From NCBI RefSeq assembly GCF_947492965.1, contig NZ_CANLOZ010000004.1, positions 1-64,000 of the forward strand: a DNA stretch of 64,000 nucleotides, read 5' to 3'. The position numbers and the translations under genes are program-made. Shown one piece after another: positions 60,950 to 64,000 of the stretch. Position 1 is the first letter of the stretch, and every line of letters starts with the position of its first letter. Below the pieces are notes generated by a model. It was not told the DNA's origin. It worked only from the letters and a program-made list of their open reading frames with translations, and ran no database searches. Source of the DNA: an uncultured Aquimarina sp. (lineage in GTDB: Bacteria; Bacteroidota; Bacteroidia; Flavobacteriales; Flavobacteriaceae).

Positions 60950-62536
60950 ATGAAAAAAATTATAACGGGATGTCTTTGTTTTCTAGGATACGTAAAGGGA
61001 ACAGCGCAAGAAATACAGTCTTTTGATCAAAAGATTAATTCAGGATTTAAAAATATGACAGATTGGTTTGTGGATGCAATTTTTGCTGAAATTCCAATCA
61101 CATCGCAGGTAGGTATTCCTTGGGTGTTAGTTGTACTTTTACTGGGTGCCTCATATTTTACCATTTACTTTAAGGGAATCAACTTTAGAAGTTTTTGGAC
61201 TTCTATTCAAATCATAAGAGGAAAATATGATGCACTTGAAGATTCAGAAACATTACAAGTCTCGGAATCTGTTCAAACCACAAATGGAGATCAACCAGAT
61301 ACAGCAACGGTAGAAGGAGAAATTGGTGAGGTAAGTCATTTTCAGGCATTAACAGCTGCTTTATCAGCTACCGTAGGATTAGGTAATATTGCAGGTGTAG
61401 CTATTGCATTATCTATCGGTGGAGCAGGAGCTACTTTTTGGATGATATTAGTAGGTTTTTTAGGAATGGCATCCAAGTTTGTAGAATGTACGTTAGGAGT
61501 AGCTTATAGGGAAGTTACAGAAGACGGAACAGTTTATGGTGGTCCAATGTATTATCTAAGTAAAGGTCTTAGAGAAAAAGGATTTTCTAAATTAGGAAAG
61601 ATACTAGCAGTAATATTTGCAATTATGTGCGTTGGTGGTTCTTTTGGTGGAGGAAATATGTTTCAAGCCAACCAAGCTTTTAAGTTGTTCGAACATGTAA
61701 CTGGAGGAGAAAACAGTTTCTTTTATGGAAAAGGATGGCTTTTCGGTTTAATCATGGCAATTTTAGTAGCCATTGTAATTATAGGAGGAATTAAGAAAAT
61801 TGCCAGAGTAACAGACAAGATTGTACCTGCAATGGTTGTAGTCTATGTACTCGCTGTTATTACAATAATAGTAATCAATTATCAGATAGTTCCAGAAGCT
61901 TTCATATCCATTATTGATGGTGCTTTTAGCGCAAAAGGGATAGCTGGTGGAATGGTTGGAGTTATGATACAAGGATTTAGACGAGCTGCTTTTTCTAATG
62001 AAGCAGGTATTGGATCCGCATCCATTGCTCATGCAGCGGTGAAAACAAAATATGCGGCAAGCGAAGGATTAGTAGCTTTACTAGAACCATTTATCGATAC
62101 AGTCGTGATTTGTACAATGACTGCATTGGTTTTAATTATAACTGGTCAAATTAATGTTGGAGCCGAAATATCTGATGAGCAAGGTGTTCTACTAACAGCA
62201 AATGCGTTGGAAAGTGGTATTTCATGGTTTCCTTATTTGCTAAGTTTTGCAGTCATACTCTTCGCTTTTTCATCAATGATTTCTTGGTCGTATTATGGTT
62301 ATCAAGCTTGGTCCTATTTATTTGGAAGAAAAAAATATGTGGCTTATATCTACAAAACTATATTTTGTATTTGTGTAATTATTGGTTCTGCGGCTAGTCT
62401 AACTGCTGTAACCGATTTTTCGGATGCCATGATTTTTTCGATGTTAGTACCTAATATAATAGGATTATTTATGCTAACTCCAAAAGTAGCAACTGAATTA
62501 AAGAAGTATAAAAATGCAATTGCTAATAGTAATTAA
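60950..62536 (+). CDS. Sodium:alanine symporter family (AGCS) transporter
   Basis: The 528-residue polytopic protein has the AGCS motifs SATVGLGNIAGVAIALSIGG and GPMYYLSKGL. FSNEAGIGSASIAHAAVKT follows, then LEPFIDTVVICTMTAL. Residues 90-120 form an acidic inserted loop (TNGDQPDTATVEGEIGE). The family imports alanine or glycine with sodium. The upstream Lrp-type regulator suggests amino-acid control. Confidence 0.95.
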   Translation: MKKIITGCLCFLGYVKGTAQEIQSFDQKINSGFKNMTDWFVDAIFAEIPITSQVGIPWVLVVLLLGASYFTIYFKGINFRSFWTSIQIIRGKYDALEDSETLQVSESVQTTNGDQPDTATVEGEIGEVSHFQALTAALSATVGLGNIAGVAIALSIGGAGATFWMILVGFLGMASKFVECTLGVAYREVTEDGTVYGGPMYYLSKGLREKGFSKLGKILAVIFAIMCVGGSFGGGNMFQANQAFKLFEHVTGGENSFFYGKGWLFGLIMAILVAIVIIGGIKKIARVTDKIVPAMVVVYVLAVITIIVINYQIVPEAFISIIDGAFSAKGIAGGMVGVMIQGFRRAAFSNEAGIGSASIAHAAVKTKYAASEGLVALLEPFIDTVVICTMTALVLIITGQINVGAEISDEQGVLLTANALESGISWFPYLLSFAVILFAFSSMISWSYYGYQAWSYLFGRKKYVAYIYKTIFCICVIIGSAASLTAVTDFSDAMIFSMLVPNIIGLFMLTPKVATELKKYKNAIANSN

Positions 62537-62660
62537 TTAGGTCAATATTTTCTAAATTTTGGCACAAGGTTTGATGTATTATAAGTGTGTAAAATTTATC
62601 AAAATCTTGTGTGAGGACATTGGTTCTTAGAACCAAAGAGAGTACGGGAAAAGGATAGGA

Positions 62661-62694
62661 AAAACGCTCGAGCAAAACTCTGAGCGTTTTTTTA
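62661..62694 (+). terminator. Terminator of the AGCS symporter gene
   Basis: AAAACGCTC and GAGCGTTTT with a 12-nt loop and T tract. Confidence 0.85.
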
Positions 62695-62732
62695 TTTAAT
62701 TTTTCTATTTTAGATATTTCAAAAACCTAACT

Positions 62733-63551
62733 ATGGAAAAACTACAGGAATATTTTGAAATAGCAATTGATAAAGTTGTTTTTTTTGCTCCCAAAATTAT
62801 TGCGGCTGCTTTAGTGTTTTGGATCGGTTTTAAACTTATTAAAAAACTACTTAAGTTATTAGACAAAACACTGGAGAAGACAGGAATTTCGGATACTATG
62901 CGTCCTTTTTTGTTGTCTATTATCTCGGTAATCTTAAAAATAGCTGTTGTTTTTGCTATTGTCACCATTTTAGGAGTAGATCTGTCAGGATTATTAGCGA
63001 TTCTGGCTGCAGTTGGATTTGCAATCGGAATGTCTTTACAGGGTAGTTTAGGAAATTTTGCTTCCGGAATATTAATTATGTTCTTAAAACCTTATGAGGC
63101 GGGAGATTGGATACAGGTAGGAGATTCATTTGGAAAAGTGCAAGAAATAGGTATTTTTAGCACTATTGTAGTAACACCAGGAGATAAAGTTTTAATTATT
63201 CCAAATGCTAAAATAACAGACGATGTAGTTGCTAACTATTCTAAAAGGGGAGTTGTACGATTAGAAATTACTGTGACCATGCCTTATAACGAAGATTTTT
63301 CTAAGGTAAAAAGAGTAATAGAAAATGCAATTGATCCGATTGATAAAATTTTGGATACCCCTAAAACCGAAATAGGAATAGAAAACTTTGATTCTCATAA
63401 TATTCTAATTGCTGTACGGCCTTATGTAAAGCCCGATGATTTCTGGGAGGTAACCTTTATTACGCATCAAGAAATTAAGAAGGCTTTTAGTGAACATGAT
63501 ATCCAAGTTGCTTACTCAGAAGGAGTGGAGTTAGGAAAGATTGGAGCATAA
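62733..63551 (+). CDS. MscS family mechanosensitive ion channel
   Basis: The protein has 272 residues, close to the E. coli MscS length. Three N-terminal helices; the pore helix is LLAILAAVGFAIGMSLQGSLGNFASGILIMF, with the typical GLA/G-rich kinks. The beta domain follows (FLKPYEAGDWIQVGDSFGKVQEIGIFSTIV, VLIIPNAKI). It opens on membrane tension to release solutes during hypo-osmotic shock. Confidence 0.95.
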   Translation: MEKLQEYFEIAIDKVVFFAPKIIAAALVFWIGFKLIKKLLKLLDKTLEKTGISDTMRPFLLSIISVILKIAVVFAIVTILGVDLSGLLAILAAVGFAIGMSLQGSLGNFASGILIMFLKPYEAGDWIQVGDSFGKVQEIGIFSTIVVTPGDKVLIIPNAKITDDVVANYSKRGVVRLEITVTMPYNEDFSKVKRVIENAIDPIDKILDTPKTEIGIENFDSHNILIAVRPYVKPDDFWEVTFITHQEIKKAFSEHDIQVAYSEGVELGKIGA

Positions 63552-63635
63552 AGTGTTATTCTTTTGATAAAGACAAATATACATCAGGGAATGGCATTTT
63601 TTTTGTGGCCAATGTAATAGCATAAACTTTCTAAC

Positions 63636-64000
63636 ATGAAATGTATTTCTACCAAAATTTGGTCACTTTTTATATTTATTTGTATCGTAACATCTGCGTC
63701 CAGTCAGAATACCTTAAGACTTAAAAAGGGTGCGGTCACCGACTCATTATTAGTGCCTGAAACAGAAGGAGTTTATAGTATATATGTACCAAAATCTTTT
63801 GATCTTAAAAAATCATGGCCTATCCTATTTGGTTTTGATAGTACCGAAAATATGAGTAATCTAACGCATTTGTTTAAAAATGCAGCGGAAGAATTTGGAT
63901 ATGTAGTAGTAGTATCCAACTATGGTAACAAAGAAAGTGTAAGCGATAAATCGACTTATATGCCCTTACTTATAAAACATATTATTTCACTTTTTCCGAT
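63636..64000 (+). CDS. Secreted esterase-like alpha/beta hydrolase, 5' part (cut by window edge)
   Basis: From the ATG at 63636 a signal peptide (LFIFICIVTSASSQ) opens, then TDSLLVPETEGVYSIYVPKSFD and KSWPILFGFDSTENMSNL, parallel to the N terminus of the esterase at 57536 (VYLPNSFDATKESPIVFIFD). A paralog is therefore likely. The nucleophile elbow lies outside the window. Confidence 0.8.
   Translation, partial: MKCISTKIWSLFIFICIVTSASSQNTLRLKKGAVTDSLLVPETEGVYSIYVPKSFDLKKSWPILFGFDSTENMSNLTHLFKNAAEEFGYVVVVSNYGNKESVSDKSTYMPLLIKHIISLFP

Noticed and set aside
1..64000. CRISPR array, rRNA operon, tRNA genes, integrase or transposase
   Set aside because: I looked for regularly spaced short repeats, rRNA and tRNA signatures and recombinase motifs. 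Only the tmRNA, the protein-coding tandem repeats and the palindromic repeats were found.

Overview
The window looks like a chromosomal segment of a marine-type member of the Flavobacteriaceae (Bacteroidota). The reasons are the AT-rich sequence, TAnnTTTG -7 promoter elements, few Shine-Dalgarno sites, type IX secretion (T9SS) C-terminal signals, a SusC/SusD pair, trp genes in the order E-G-D-C-F-B-A, a tmRNA with the tag GENNYALAA, and families common in that group (Lacal_2735, DUF4197, DUF1287, fused isobutyryl-CoA mutase). I cannot name the genus from the sequence alone.

Layout. 1-2246: the N-terminal part of a large secreted protein built from nearly identical 82-residue repeats, running off the left edge. 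2.5-11 kb: a TPR membrane protein, a three-gene polysaccharide O-acylation cassette (two SGNH-like proteins and an MBOAT acyltransferase with overlapping reading frames), a uracil-DNA-glycosylase-like protein, a DUF1287 protein and a delta-60-like secreted protein. 11-18.5 kb: the complete trp operon on the minus strand. It is preceded by a 20-residue leader peptide with three tandem Trp codons and a terminator hairpin, which together form a ribosome-mediated attenuator. The operon is interrupted by a GIY-YIG nuclease gene between palindromic repeats and by a paired-repeat element between trpD and trpC. 18.5-21.8 kb: a MarR-YceI pair with an operator-like inverted repeat over its promoter, then a thiol/redox cluster (TlpA-like, redoxin, two rhodaneses). 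21.8-29.1 kb: a subtilase lipoprotein, then two T9SS-exported peptidoglycan hydrolases (a PGRP-type amidase and an M23 peptidase) that share an almost identical C-terminal module, with a LuxR-type response regulator upstream.

29.8-36.7 kb is an accessory region of small, mostly unrecognised plus-strand genes. They include two HEPN-like proteins, a 33-residue peptide with its own terminator, an adenylate-kinase-like protein without a P-loop, a frameshifted small membrane gene, a DUF7660-like protein and a NYN-LOTUS protein. Several gene ends carry a recurrent motif near AGTTYAATAAAACGAT. The region abuts the 3' end of ssrA (37276-37672, minus strand), whose last bases and terminator are repeated in tandem with a 126-128 bp period. 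This is what a hot spot for insertion at ssrA would look like, although no integrase is present in the window.

37.8-64 kb is mostly core metabolism and envelope functions: an AlaDH/saccharopine-dehydrogenase-like enzyme with pyrF, a BtuF-like protein, alpha/beta hydrolases, SusCD, DUF4197, a PqqB-like metallo-hydrolase, purU, a large zinc metalloprotease, fused isobutyryl-CoA mutase, an amidohydrolase with a secreted esterase, an Lrp regulator, a membrane-bound HTH regulator, an AGCS symporter and an MscS channel. A second esterase paralog is cut by the right edge.

The most notable items are the trp attenuator, the ssrA 3'-end tandem array beside the accessory gene array, the GIY-YIG/palindrome element inside the trp operon, and a second Trp-rich (WWWSW) small ORF with a hairpin across its stop codon near 23.4 kb.
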